The translations under genes and the position numbers were made by a program. The notes beneath the pieces were generated by a model, which saw nothing but the letters and a program-made list of their open reading frames with translations, searched no databases and was not told the DNA's origin. A DNA stretch of 64,000 bases from Bacillota bacterium (GTDB lineage: Bacteria; Bacillota; Desulfotomaculia; Desulfotomaculales; Desulforudaceae), in the NCBI GenBank assembly GCA_040757205.1, contig JBFLXL010000003.1:178418-242417 (forward strand), written 5' to 3'. Shown piece after piece: positions 8,500 to 16,119 of this stretch; the stretch's first letter is position 1, and the number at the start of each line of letters is the position of its first letter.

Positions 8500-8572
8500 A
8501 GGGCACCGGGGTTTTACGGATAAAGAATGGAGGTATTGCGCACCAAGCCCAATGACTCACGCAAACGCAACA

Positions 8573-9073
8573 ATGAAGGCCGAACAGATAAAAGAGATAC
8601 ACGTGGGGATCGCCGAATACGGCGTCGCCCGCAGTCCTCACCGTCTGCTCACCCTCGGGCTGGGTTCGTGCGTCGGTGTGGCGCTTTACGACCCGGTATT
8701 CCGGGTGGGGGGCCTCGCCCACGTCATGCTTCCGGACAGCACGCTGTTTCGTGACACTGGCGGCAAGCCCGCGAAATTTGCGGATCTGGCGATCAAGGTC
8801 CTGTTTCGCAACCTGCAATCGGCCGGGGGCCGGAACGGGCGGGTGGTGGCCAAGCTGGCGGGAGGGGCGCAGATGTTTTTTGGGAACAGCCGAGCGGCAC
8901 AGATGGCCGTCGGGGAACGGAACATCGAGGCGGTCCGCGGGGTCCTGAAGGAATTGGGGATCGTAATCTTAGCCGAGGACGTCGGGGGGAACAAAGGACG
9001 GACGGTCATCCTGGACACGGCCGATGGGTCCCTGACTGTCAGAACCCTCGGATTGGCGGAGCAGGTGATCTAA
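8573..9073 (+). CDS. cheD: Chemoreceptor glutamine deamidase CheD
   Basis: CheD deamidates glutamines on chemoreceptors and stimulates the CheC phosphatase. The catalytic triad is visible with the same spacing as in the Thermotoga enzyme: Thr27, Cys33 (LTLGLGSCVGV) and His50 (GGLAHVMLP), numbered from ATG 8573. An in-frame ATG at 8552 gives seven more residues; a GGAGG lies 18 bp before it, so the exact start is open. CheR and CheC genes follow at once, so the CheC-CheD pair is encoded together. Confidence 0.93.
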   Translation: MKAEQIKEIHVGIAEYGVARSPHRLLTLGLGSCVGVALYDPVFRVGGLAHVMLPDSTLFRDTGGKPAKFADLAIKVLFRNLQSAGGRNGRVVAKLAGGAQMFFGNSRAAQMAVGERNIEAVRGVLKELGIVILAEDVGGNKGRTVILDTADGSLTVRTLGLAEQVI

Positions 9074-9074
9074 G

Positions 9075-9884
9075 GTGGACTTCCAGGAATTCAAGAACCG
9101 GGTGGCCAGGGAGTTGAAGCTTGACCTGAACAGCTATAAGGACGGTCAGTTGCAGCGGCGAATCAACACCCTGATGACGCGAAAGAAGATCAACACTTAC
9201 GCGGACTACTACCGGGTTATCTCCGGGGACCGGGCGCACTTCGGCGATTTCGTCGATTACCTGACGATCAACGTAACCGAGTTCTTCCGGGACAGCCGGG
9301 CTTTTCAGCAACTCGAGCAGAAAGTGCTTCCCGAACTGCTGGCCGGCAATTCACGGTTGAAGATCTGGAGCGCGGCCTGTTCCAATGGTGCCGAACCCTA
9401 TTCGTTGGCGATCATCCTGGACGAGTTGACGCCGGGAAGACACCACCGGATCGAGGCCACGGACCTGGACCCGAACATTTTGCGGACGGCGGCCGAAGGC
9501 TCGTATCCGCCCGACCTTCTGCGCAATGTGCCGGCCGTCCGCCGGGAGAAGTACTTCCAGAGAGAAAACGGCCGCTACATTCTCGTCCAGGAAATCAGAA
9601 GAAGGGTTGCCTTCCGCCGGCACGACCTCCTGGCCGACCCGTTCGGGGAAGGTTTCGACCTGATCGTGTGCCGCAACGTGCAGATTTACTTCACCAAAGA
9701 GGCCCAGTGGCGGGTGAACAGCCGGTTTTGCCGGGCGTTAAAACCCGGAGGGGTGCTTTTCCTGGGAGCGAGCGAGACCATCTTCAGCCCGGCGGAACTG
9801 GGGCTGGAGCGTACGGCGATTTGCTTCTACCGCCGGACGGGGTCCGGAGGCAGAATCAAGCAAGGGGTGGAAAAGAAACAGTGA
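9075..9884 (+). CDS. cheR: Chemotaxis methyltransferase CheR
   Basis: CheR uses S-adenosylmethionine to methylate receptor glutamates. The 269 residues comprise the N-terminal helical domain (FKNRVARELKLDLNSYK) and the Rossmann domain with KIWSAACSNGAEPYSLAI, the ATDLDPNIL segment and the closing FDLIVCRNVQIYF motif. The usual GEEPYS reads GAEPYS, a mild change in the SAM-binding loop. The GTG start follows the cheD stop by one base, and the end overlaps cheC as GTGA. The CheB methylesterase and the CheA/CheW kinase complex are not in this window. Confidence 0.95.
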   Translation: MDFQEFKNRVARELKLDLNSYKDGQLQRRINTLMTRKKINTYADYYRVISGDRAHFGDFVDYLTINVTEFFRDSRAFQQLEQKVLPELLAGNSRLKIWSAACSNGAEPYSLAIILDELTPGRHHRIEATDLDPNILRTAAEGSYPPDLLRNVPAVRREKYFQRENGRYILVQEIRRRVAFRRHDLLADPFGEGFDLIVCRNVQIYFTKEAQWRVNSRFCRALKPGGVLFLGASETIFSPAELGLERTAICFYRRTGSGGRIKQGVEKKQ

Positions 9885-10498
9885 GATTTTCCCATACGGA
9901 GCTCGACATCCTCCAGGAAATCGGGAATATCGGGGTTGGGCATGCGGCTACGGCCCTGGCGTCCATTCTGCAGGCCAAGGTGAATATCAAACAGCCGCGG
10001 GTGGCGTTCCTTGAGCTGGAGGAGGCCGTCAGAATGATCGGTGGGCTGGAACAGCCGGTGACTTGCGTAAACTTGCAGGTCGACGGCGACATATCGGCCA
10101 CCCTGCTCTTTATCTTTGACCAGGAAAGCGCCCGCACCCTGGTGGAGTTACTGATGGGTTATGAAAAAGGGACGTTGACGGCCCTTGACGCGATGGGCGA
10201 TTCGGTCGTGATGGAAATCGGCAACATCCTGACCGGTTCGTTCACCGGCGCCATCGCCGCCATGACCGGGCTGCGGCTGGTCCCGTCCGTGCCGGTGCTG
10301 GCGCACGACATGCTGGGGGCGCTGTTTGCTGATTCGGTGGCCTCCAGCGGCTATCTGGATGACCGGGTGTTCTGCATCCAGACCAGCTTCCTGGGGGCGC
10401 TCAACAAGGACCAGGTGGACAGCCACGTGATCCTGCTCCCTGAGGTCGACTCTTTGGACCGCCTTTTCGAGGCGCTGGGGGTGACGGCCGCAGGGTGA
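9881..10498 (+). CDS. cheC: CheY-P phosphatase CheC
   Basis: CheC dephosphorylates CheY-P and is activated by CheD. The 205 residues carry both active-site helices with the E-x2-N motif intact: E13-N16 (LQEIGNIGVGHAATAL) and E112-N115 (VVMEIGNILTGS). The GTG start overlaps the cheR stop by 4 bp; the reading frame is open further upstream but lies within cheR. A second two-site CheC-like domain is present in FliY downstream, so this operon encodes two such phosphatases. Confidence 0.94.
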   Translation: MRFSHTELDILQEIGNIGVGHAATALASILQAKVNIKQPRVAFLELEEAVRMIGGLEQPVTCVNLQVDGDISATLLFIFDQESARTLVELLMGYEKGTLTALDAMGDSVVMEIGNILTGSFTGAIAAMTGLRLVPSVPVLAHDMLGALFADSVASSGYLDDRVFCIQTSFLGALNKDQVDSHVILLPEVDSLDRLFEALGVTAAG

Positions 10499-10547
10499 CA
10501 TAGGGGGACAGTCCCCCTAGGGCCCAAGGGGACTGTCCCCCTCAGGC
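10499..10547. repeat. GGGGACNGTCCCC palindromes between cheC and cheY
   Basis: Two GGGGGACAGTCCCCC-type palindromes in facing order fill the 99-bp gap between cheC and cheY. They could fold as one long hairpin in the operon transcript. They match the units inside flhF and near vapB. Confidence 0.75.
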
Positions 10548-10597
10548 GGTGGACTCCTTTGATCTTGCAGGTTTCTATTCATCAAGGAGGGAAAGCA

Positions 10598-10966
10598 ATG
10601 GCCAAGCGAATTCTGGTGGTGGACGACGCGGCTTTCATGCGCATGATGATCAAGAACATTCTGATCAAGTACGGATACGAGATCGTGGGAGAGGCCGAGA
10701 ACGGTTCGGTGGCCATCCGGCTGTACAAGGAGCTGCGTCCGGACCTGGTGACCATGGACATCACCATGCCGGAGATGGACGGGATTCAAAGCACGAAGGC
10801 AATACTGGCCCAAGATCCCGGAGCGATCATCGTCGTGGTCAGCGCGATGGGCCAACAGGCCATGGTCATGGAGGCCATCCAGGCCGGAGCCAAAGACTTC
10901 ATCGTGAAGCCCTTTCAACAGGAGCGCATTCTTCAGGCGATCGAAAGAGTGCTGGTGCGGAACTAA
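10598..10966 (+). CDS. cheY: Chemotaxis response regulator CheY
   Basis: A single receiver domain of 122 residues. The acidic pair D9-D10, the phosphoacceptor D54 (LVTMDITMPEMDG), S82 (in place of the common Thr) and K104 (FIVKPF) are all present. CheY-P binds FliM, encoded just downstream, to change motor direction; CheC and FliY remove the phosphate. The ATG at 10598 is chosen because AAGGAGGG lies 7 bp upstream; the frame is open a little further upstream without a ribosome site. Confidence 0.96.
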   Translation: MAKRILVVDDAAFMRMMIKNILIKYGYEIVGEAENGSVAIRLYKELRPDLVTMDITMPEMDGIQSTKAILAQDPGAIIVVVSAMGQQAMVMEAIQAGAKDFIVKPFQQERILQAIERVLVRN

Positions 10967-10968
10967 GT

Positions 10969-11095
10969 GTGGTCGGTGGTCGGTGGTCAGTGAGTGGCCG
11001 GTGGTTTTCACACCGACGACTGACGGCTGACGACCGACGACGAATACGGTGGTCGGTGGCTTCATACTGACGACCGACGACCGACGACCGAAATG
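10969..11095. repeat. GGTCGGT/ACCGACC low-complexity inverted spacer before fliM
   Basis: About 125 bp of GGTGGTCGGT iterations interleaved with their reverse complement (GACGACCGACG), forming two nested hairpin-capable blocks (10969-11043 and 11049-11092). No gene is visible. It separates cheY from fliM and may form a strong RNA structure inside the operon. Confidence 0.7.
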
Positions 11096-11124
11096 GAACC
11101 CGCGTATTAAGAGGGGGCGATCAC

Positions 11125-12123
11125 TTGAAGGAGATCCTGACCCAGGGGGAAATCGACGCTTTATTATCTGCGGTGGCCTCCGGCCAAGTCAAGGCGGAGG
11201 ACCTCCGGGGGTTGGAGTTGCAGACCCCGTACAAGCCGTACGACTTCCGGCGGCCGAACAAGTTTTCCAAGGAACAGCTTCGCACCTTGCAGACCGTACA
11301 CGAGGGGTACGCCCGCATCCTCTCGAACTTCCTGTCCGGATATCTCCGGTCCACCATTGTGGTCCGGGTGGCTTCGGTCGACCAGTTCACCTTTGACGAC
11401 TTCGTGCGTTCAGTCCCCGTTCCGACCGTGCTGACCATCTTCACGCTCAAGACGTTAAAGGGAATGGCGGTGATGGAAACCAACCCGCAGTTTCTGTTTC
11501 CGATCATTGACCTCCTGTTCGGGGGTGCAGGCGCGCCGCCAAAAAAGGTCCGGGAATTGACCGATATCGAATTGTCCGTAATCCGGAAACTGAATAAAAA
11601 ATTGCTGGAGAATTTCCAACTGGCCTGGCAGGATATTTACCGGGTGGAGCCAGAAATAGAATCGATTGAAACCAACCCGCGGCTGCACCAGATTATCTCG
11701 CCGAACGAAATCGTGGCGGTGATCACTCTGACCGCGGTCGTCGGCGGCACGGCAAGGGGCCTCGTCAACATCTGCCTTCCGCACATCGTGCTGGACCCGA
11801 TGCTCGCGCACCTTTCCTCGTTTTACCGGTTCGCACACGGCGCGTTGCAGCCGGACGGCACCGAGGGGAAGCGGATGGAGTACTGGGTTGAACGGGCGCC
11901 GGTGGAACTGAGCGCGGTGGTCGGGGAGAGCGAGATCACGGTTGGGGATTTGCTGCAGCTGCAGGTGGGGGACGTGGTGCCTCTGGAGCGACGGGTGACT
12001 CAGGACCTGGACCTCTATGTGAGCGACCAGCTTAAATTCAAGGCGCAGGCGGGCGTTCTGGGCCGCCACCTGGCGGTACAGGTGACCTCCCTGGTGGAAG
12101 GCGGTAGCCGGGCAGATGGATAA
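11125..12123 (+). CDS. fliM: Flagellar motor switch protein FliM
   Basis: FliM forms the C-ring with FliG and FliY and binds CheY-P. The N-terminal CheY-P binding helix is visible (LTQGEIDALLSAV), followed by the middle domain with the conserved FPIIDLLFGGAG loop that contacts FliG, and a C-terminal SpoA/FliN-like domain (ELSAVVGESEITVGDLLQLQ). Length, 332 residues, is normal. The start is TTG at 11125 with AGAGGGGG upstream; no ATG fits. It overlaps fliY by 8 bp. Confidence 0.95.
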   Translation: MKEILTQGEIDALLSAVASGQVKAEDLRGLELQTPYKPYDFRRPNKFSKEQLRTLQTVHEGYARILSNFLSGYLRSTIVVRVASVDQFTFDDFVRSVPVPTVLTIFTLKTLKGMAVMETNPQFLFPIIDLLFGGAGAPPKKVRELTDIELSVIRKLNKKLLENFQLAWQDIYRVEPEIESIETNPRLHQIISPNEIVAVITLTAVVGGTARGLVNICLPHIVLDPMLAHLSSFYRFAHGALQPDGTEGKRMEYWVERAPVELSAVVGESEITVGDLLQLQVGDVVPLERRVTQDLDLYVSDQLKFKAQAGVLGRHLAVQVTSLVEGGSRADG

Positions 12124-13324
12124 AATTCTGGGCCAGGACGAAATCGACGCCCTGTTGAAGGCCGAAGGGGCGAAAGCCCCCGAAAAGGGGGGGCAAACCC
12201 GGGCCGACGCGGCGCATGGGCTGACCAGTGTGGAGAGAGACACCCTGGGCGAGATCGGCAACATCTGCATGGGCTCGGCCGCCACGGCGTTATCGGCGCT
12301 TTTGGGGCAAAGGGTGAACATCACCAGCCCGGTGGTCGCGGTCATGCCGCGCGAGGAACTCCTGACCCAATTCACCGTGCCCTACCTGGTGATCGAAGTC
12401 AAATTCACCGAGGGTCTCGAAGGCTCCGTTCTGCTCGTGATCGAGGTGAAAGACGCGGCGGTCGTCGCCGACCTGATGATGGGCAACGACGGCAAGACGC
12501 CGGCGCAGGAATTGGGAGAGATGGAGGTCAGTGCCGCGTCCGAGGCAATGAACCAGATGATCGGGACCTCGGCTACCGCCTTGGCGCAACTGGTCGGGCG
12601 CACCGTGGGCATCTCCCCGCCGCAGGCCCAGATAATGCAATTCACCCAAACCGCGGAGACAGTGATGGGAGAATTCGAGCCGGCCATGGTCGTGGTGTCC
12701 TTCAACATGCAGATCGGGAACCTGATTGACACCAGGCTTTTCCAGATCATGACCGTAGATACGGCTCGCAATGAGGCCGATCTGCTCCTGAGGGTGCTCA
12801 ACGCTACAGCCGAACCGGCCGCTGCCACCTCACCCGCCGCGCCGCCCCTGGAACCCGCCGGCCCCCCGGCGGCCCTCTACCGGGCTCCGGCCCCGGCCCC
12901 GCTCCCGGCCCCGCTCCCGGCCCCGGAACCGGCCCCGACTCCGGCTTCGGAACCGGCCCTGGTTCCGCCACCAATCCCGGAACCTCCGGAAGCACCGAGG
13001 CCCATGCGGGAGGTTGCCGGCGGCCTATCGGATCTCGCTCCTGGAAAACTGGACCTGATCCTCGAGTTGCCGCTGAACGTGACCGTGATCCTGGGCCGGT
13101 CCAGAAGGCCCATCAAAGAAGTGCTCGGCCTTACCCCGGGGTCCATCATGGAGTTGTCCAGCCTGGCCGACGAACCGGTCGAAATCCTGGTGAACGGGGC
13201 GCTTGTGGCTTGGGGCGAAGTGGTGGTCGTGAACGACAACTTCGGGGTACGGATCACCTCCATTATCAGTCCGCGCGACCGGATTCAGAACCTCCGAAAC
13301 AACTCTGGGCACACCCAAAGGTAG
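12116..13324 (+). CDS. fliY: Motor switch phosphatase FliY (CheC-like plus FliN domain)
   Basis: A 402-residue C-ring protein typical of Gram-positive and spirochaete motors. The N-terminus repeats the FliM-like CheY-P docking helix (LGQDEIDALLKAE). The CheC-like domain keeps both active sites, E46-N49 and E143-N146. A proline/alanine-rich linker at about residues 238-292 separates it from the FliN domain (LDLILELPLNVTVILGRSRR to the end). It dephosphorylates CheY-P at the motor. It is the last gene of the operon in this window; a 50-bp gap separates it from a converging gene. Confidence 0.95.
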   Translation: MDKILGQDEIDALLKAEGAKAPEKGGQTRADAAHGLTSVERDTLGEIGNICMGSAATALSALLGQRVNITSPVVAVMPREELLTQFTVPYLVIEVKFTEGLEGSVLLVIEVKDAAVVADLMMGNDGKTPAQELGEMEVSAASEAMNQMIGTSATALAQLVGRTVGISPPQAQIMQFTQTAETVMGEFEPAMVVVSFNMQIGNLIDTRLFQIMTVDTARNEADLLLRVLNATAEPAAATSPAAPPLEPAGPPAALYRAPAPAPLPAPLPAPEPAPTPASEPALVPPPIPEPPEAPRPMREVAGGLSDLAPGKLDLILELPLNVTVILGRSRRPIKEVLGLTPGSIMELSSLADEPVEILVNGALVAWGEVVVVNDNFGVRITSIISPRDRIQNLRNNSGHTQR

Positions 13325-13374
13325 CAATTGCCGCCGGGAATCCAAGCCTGGCTTTGTTTTTGTCGCCCTTTAGG

Positions 13375-15048
13375 CTAGACGCGGCCGGAACGAAGGATCT
13401 GGTAGAGAAGCCAGGCCCCTAGCACCAAGCCCGAGAAAAAGGTGACGTCGGCGGCCGGGACGGAGCCGGCGAACTGGTAATCTATGTAGGCGAAGAGGGC
13501 GGAACTCAAGAAAAGTACGGTAACCAGCGCGGCCAGCACCAACCGGTTGGTAATGGCCGAGAGCCGGCCTGCAAGCCGGTCCACGCTGGGGCTGTCCTGC
13601 TTGATCCGGAGTTCGCCCCGGGCCAGCTGCTCCAGAACGTCGTGCAACTGGAACGGCACGCGGGAAGCGATCTGGGCGTACTCGGGGAGACGCTCGCCCC
13701 AGAGCCGTTGCAGGCGCTTCACACTATAGCGCTCGGCCAGCAGGCGCCGGCCCAGGGGCCGGGCGATGTCGACCACGCTGATTTCCGGATCCAACTGCCG
13801 GACCAGGCCGTCGGCCGTGATGATCGACTTGATCAGCATGGTCAGCTCGTTGGGCAGGCGGACCCGGTGCCGGTAGGCCAACACCAGAAAGTCCCGCATG
13901 GATTCCGACACGTTGATCTGGTTCACCGGAACATCGTAGTATTTTTGCTGCAGCTGCTCGATGTCGCGGCGCAAGAGATTTATGTCCACGGAGTCGGGCA
14001 CGGCGCCCGAGCGCAGCACGCTCCGCATCACCATGTCCGCGTTCTTCCGGATCATCCCCAGCATGATCTGCCCCAGGCGGTCCCGGTTCTCGAGACCCAG
14101 GCGGCCGATGATCCCGAAGTCGATCAGCGCCAGCCGCTCCCCCGGCAGGACCGAGATGTTTCCCGGGTGGGGGTCGGCGTGGAAGATGCCGTCCACCAGC
14201 ATCTGCTTCAAGAGCACGTCCGCCAGCACCCGCGCCAGCCGCTTGCGGTCCATTCCCGCCGCTTCCAGCGCCTCCAGGTTGGAAAGCTTGATGCCCCCCA
14301 CGTACTCCAGGGTCAGCACCCGCTCGGCGGTGTGGCTCCACTGGACCCGGGGCACGAACACCCGCGGGTCGCCCTCCAGGTTGCGGCGGATGGTGTCCGC
14401 GTGCCGGGCCTCGGCCCGGAAGTCGGTCTCCTCGGCGATCGCCTCCCGGAACTCCTCGGCCATGTTGGTGAAGTTGTACATCCGGCCCCACGGGGTGTGC
14501 CGGTCGGCCAGGCGGGCGAAATCGAGCATGATCAGCAGGTCCAGGTGGATCTGTTCCTTCACTCCCGGGCGCTGCACCTTGACGACCACGTCGGTGCCGT
14601 CGTGCATGGCGGCCCGGTGCACCTGGGCGACTGAGGCGGCCGCCAGGGGCTCGGGATCGAAGCGGGCGTAGAGGACCTCCAGGGGCTGTCCCAGTTCGCG
14701 CTCCACGACGCGCCGGACCTCGGCGGCCGGAATCGGGGGCACGGCGTCCTGCAGTCGCTCCAACTGTTCGATGTACTCCGGGGAAAGGAGGTCGGCCCGG
14801 GTGGACAGGAGCTGGCCCAGCTTGATGAAAGTGGCGCCCAATTCCTCCAGCACCAGGCGCAGTCGCTCGGGGGTGGAGCGCTTGAGGACCTCGCGGGGGC
14901 GGCGGCCGCCGGCGCGGCGCGGCAGGGCGATGACGTCGGCCAGCCCCAACTGGTGGAGCAGATAATCAAACCCGTGCCTGGTCAGGATCCGGGCGATCTC
15001 CCGGTAACGCTTCACCATCCGGAAGCGCCGGCGCAGTCCGATGAACAA
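13375..15048 (-). CDS. ABC1/UbiB-family atypical kinase (AarF-like)
   Basis: A 557-residue protein of the ABC1/ADCK/UbiB family, membrane-linked atypical kinases or ATPases tied to isoprenoid-lipid metabolism. Family marks are KLGQLLSTRADLL near residue 77, the alanine-rich nucleotide loop AAASVAQVH near 138, the VVVKVQRPG lysine near 157, the catalytic-loop FHADPHPGN, and the metal-binding LIDFGIIG. Two hydrophobic segments close the protein (about 500-555). The start appears to be TTG at 15048. It converges on the flagellar operon and seems unrelated to it. Confidence 0.9.
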   Translation of the reverse strand: MFIGLRRRFRMVKRYREIARILTRHGFDYLLHQLGLADVIALPRRAGGRRPREVLKRSTPERLRLVLEELGATFIKLGQLLSTRADLLSPEYIEQLERLQDAVPPIPAAEVRRVVERELGQPLEVLYARFDPEPLAAASVAQVHRAAMHDGTDVVVKVQRPGVKEQIHLDLLIMLDFARLADRHTPWGRMYNFTNMAEEFREAIAEETDFRAEARHADTIRRNLEGDPRVFVPRVQWSHTAERVLTLEYVGGIKLSNLEALEAAGMDRKRLARVLADVLLKQMLVDGIFHADPHPGNISVLPGERLALIDFGIIGRLGLENRDRLGQIMLGMIRKNADMVMRSVLRSGAVPDSVDINLLRRDIEQLQQKYYDVPVNQINVSESMRDFLVLAYRHRVRLPNELTMLIKSIITADGLVRQLDPEISVVDIARPLGRRLLAERYSVKRLQRLWGERLPEYAQIASRVPFQLHDVLEQLARGELRIKQDSPSVDRLAGRLSAITNRLVLAALVTVLFLSSALFAYIDYQFAGSVPAADVTFFSGLVLGAWLLYQILRSGRV

Positions 15049-15058
15049 AGGCGATCCC

Positions 15059-15195
15059 CCCGCACCGTTAGCCTACCCTGAAAATCCCCTCTCCTCACTC
15101 AGCTGGTGCGACACCAGCCGGTCGGCGAACCCGCACCGTTAGCCTACCCTGAAAATCCCCTCTCCCTCTGGGAGAGGGTCAGGGTGAGGGGTATT
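15059..15195. repeat. 36-bp direct repeat pair and palindromes upstream of the kinase gene
   Basis: A 36-bp sequence occurs twice, at 15059-15094 and 15130-15165, 71 bp apart. Between the copies a perfect 7-bp hairpin lies at 15102-15118 (GCTGGTG, loop CGA). The second copy runs into a CTCTCCC/GGGAGAG palindrome and a CAGGGTGAGGGG tail of the kind found dispersed in many genomes. The stretch lies between two minus-strand genes and may act as their transcription boundary. Confidence 0.7.
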
Positions 15196-15196
15196 T

Positions 15197-15604
15197 TCAT
15201 CCTTCCGATACTATACAAGCAAAACCTTGTTCAGCAAAATGCTTATCGAAAGCAAAGACCTTATTGATACCCAATTGACGCATAGTATTGAACGAAGAGC
15301 AATCAACAAGGCTCAGATCTTTGCGGTTGGCCGTCAGCAAGGCGCTGACAGCCTGGCGATGCGCATCGCTATTCAGCCATTCGACGGTCAATATCGGGTA
15401 TACGCTTTCGGTAAAGGCTCTTACCGCTGCCATGCCCAATCTGTGCTGCACCAAAGCATGAGTTTCTATCAGCACATAATTGTTGCATACTAACACTTCT
15501 CGTGATTCCATCAAAGACAGCCACACCGTTTTTGCCCGGCCGTGGTGCGAGTCGTCGGCGTCCAAGACAGCCAGAAAGGCTGAGGTATCGATGTAGACGC
15601 TCAT
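15197..15604 (-). CDS. vapC: PIN-domain toxin, VapC type
   Basis: A 135-residue PIN-domain ribonuclease. The acidic residues that bind the metal are visible: D6 (VYIDTSAFLAVLD), E47 (VLIETHAL), D101 within DLSLVDCSSF, and D120 (VFAFDKHF). VapC toxins cleave RNA, often tRNA or rRNA, and are held inactive by VapB. Its ATG overlaps the stop of the upstream antitoxin gene as ATGA, the standard coupled arrangement. All key residues are intact, so I expect an active toxin. Confidence 0.9.
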   Translation of the reverse strand: MSVYIDTSAFLAVLDADDSHHGRAKTVWLSLMESREVLVCNNYVLIETHALVQHRLGMAAVRAFTESVYPILTVEWLNSDAHRQAVSALLTANRKDLSLVDCSSFNTMRQLGINKVFAFDKHFAEQGFACIVSEG

Positions 15605-15849
15605 TGGTCATAAGTCTCGGACAGGTATTCATCGTGATTTTGCGCTATGTCTCCCCTTCCGGAGCGAAACCGCCCGGCAACAGAAGCAGCGCGCTGCCTC
15701 CGGTTTGATGCTTCCGGAATCAGCGCCGATTCTTGGGCGAGATCGATATATTTTCTGATAAGCTCAGCCATGGAAACACCTTCGGCGGCGGCCCTGGCTT
15801 TCAGGAAAGCGGCCTGCTGTTCGGTCAGTTGAATCTGTGTGCGCAACAT
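15601..15849 (-). CDS. vapB: Ribbon-helix-helix antitoxin, VapB type
   Basis: An 82-residue protein with an N-terminal ribbon-helix-helix DNA-binding fold (MLRTQIQLTEQQAAFLKARA, then GVSMAELIRKYID) and a basic, disordered C-terminus expected to wrap the toxin. The ATG at 15849 is chosen because GGAGAGG lies 6 bp upstream; two earlier in-frame ATGs overlap that site. It precedes and overlaps vapC. Confidence 0.87.
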   Translation of the reverse strand: MLRTQIQLTEQQAAFLKARAAAEGVSMAELIRKYIDLAQESALIPEASNRRQRAASVAGRFRSGRGDIAQNHDEYLSETYDQ

Positions 15850-15865
15850 TGGCATCCTCTCCATA

Positions 15866-15910
15866 CATCATGATAACAACAATGATAACAGATGAGACGC
15901 ACATTTTCAA
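15866..15910 (-). promoter_or_regulatory. Sigma-A promoter and direct-repeat operator for vapBC
   Basis: On the minus strand TTGAAA (15905-15910) and TATCAT (15882-15887) are 17 bp apart. The 9-bp word TGTTATCAT occurs twice, at 15882-15890 and 15870-15878, 12 bp apart centre to centre, covering the -10 box. This is the layout expected for autorepression by the RHH antitoxin. The start codon lies about 20 bp downstream. Confidence 0.6.
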
Positions 15911-15934
15911 TCGGGTTACGCGTACGGCATCAGG

Positions 15935-15965
15935 CGAAAAAGGGGGACTGTCCCCCTTTTTCCGG
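15935..15965. repeat. Perfect GGGGGACTGTCCCCC palindrome
   Basis: An 11-bp perfect stem (15937-15947 with 15951-15961) with a CTG loop, ending in TTTTT on one side and its complement on the other. It could act as a terminator in either direction between vapBC and the O-antigen ligase gene. It belongs to the dispersed GGGGACNGTCCCC family. Confidence 0.7.
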
Positions 15966-16006
15966 GGGCGCTGGACCGCTGAACATTGTGGCGCGCTGCA
16001 GGAGTC

Positions 16007-16052
16007 GCACCTGCTTTGTCGAAAGATAAGGGCGTAAAAAGGTTGGAAGGCG
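16007..16052 (+). repeat. 46-bp dispersed repeat, copy 1
   Basis: A 46-bp sequence identical to 24920-24965. Here it lies 67 bp before the O-antigen ligase start; the second copy lies 10 bp before the SEC-C gene. It begins GCACCTGCTTTGTCG and ends GGTTGGAAGGCG. Confidence 0.85.
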
Positions 16053-16119
16053 TCCAGACCCCTTGTCCGAGCTTTTAAGTTGACCAACAGTCAACCAGCA
16101 AAGGAGCGTTCAATCCAGT

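Noticed and set aside
9668..9880. Extended reading frame upstream of cheC that would add 71 residues
   Set aside because: It lies wholly within cheR in another frame; the CheC family N-terminus begins exactly at GTG 9881 in the normal GTGA overlap.
13325..13374. Bidirectional terminator between fliY and the kinase gene
   Set aside because: A weak CCAAGCCTGG/T-rich stretch is present, but no convincing stem could be drawn in the 50 bp.
15059..15165. Possible CRISPR-like repeat-spacer unit
   Set aside because: Only two copies with one 35-bp spacer that itself holds a hairpin, no cas genes, and the repeat continues into a known type of dispersed palindrome.
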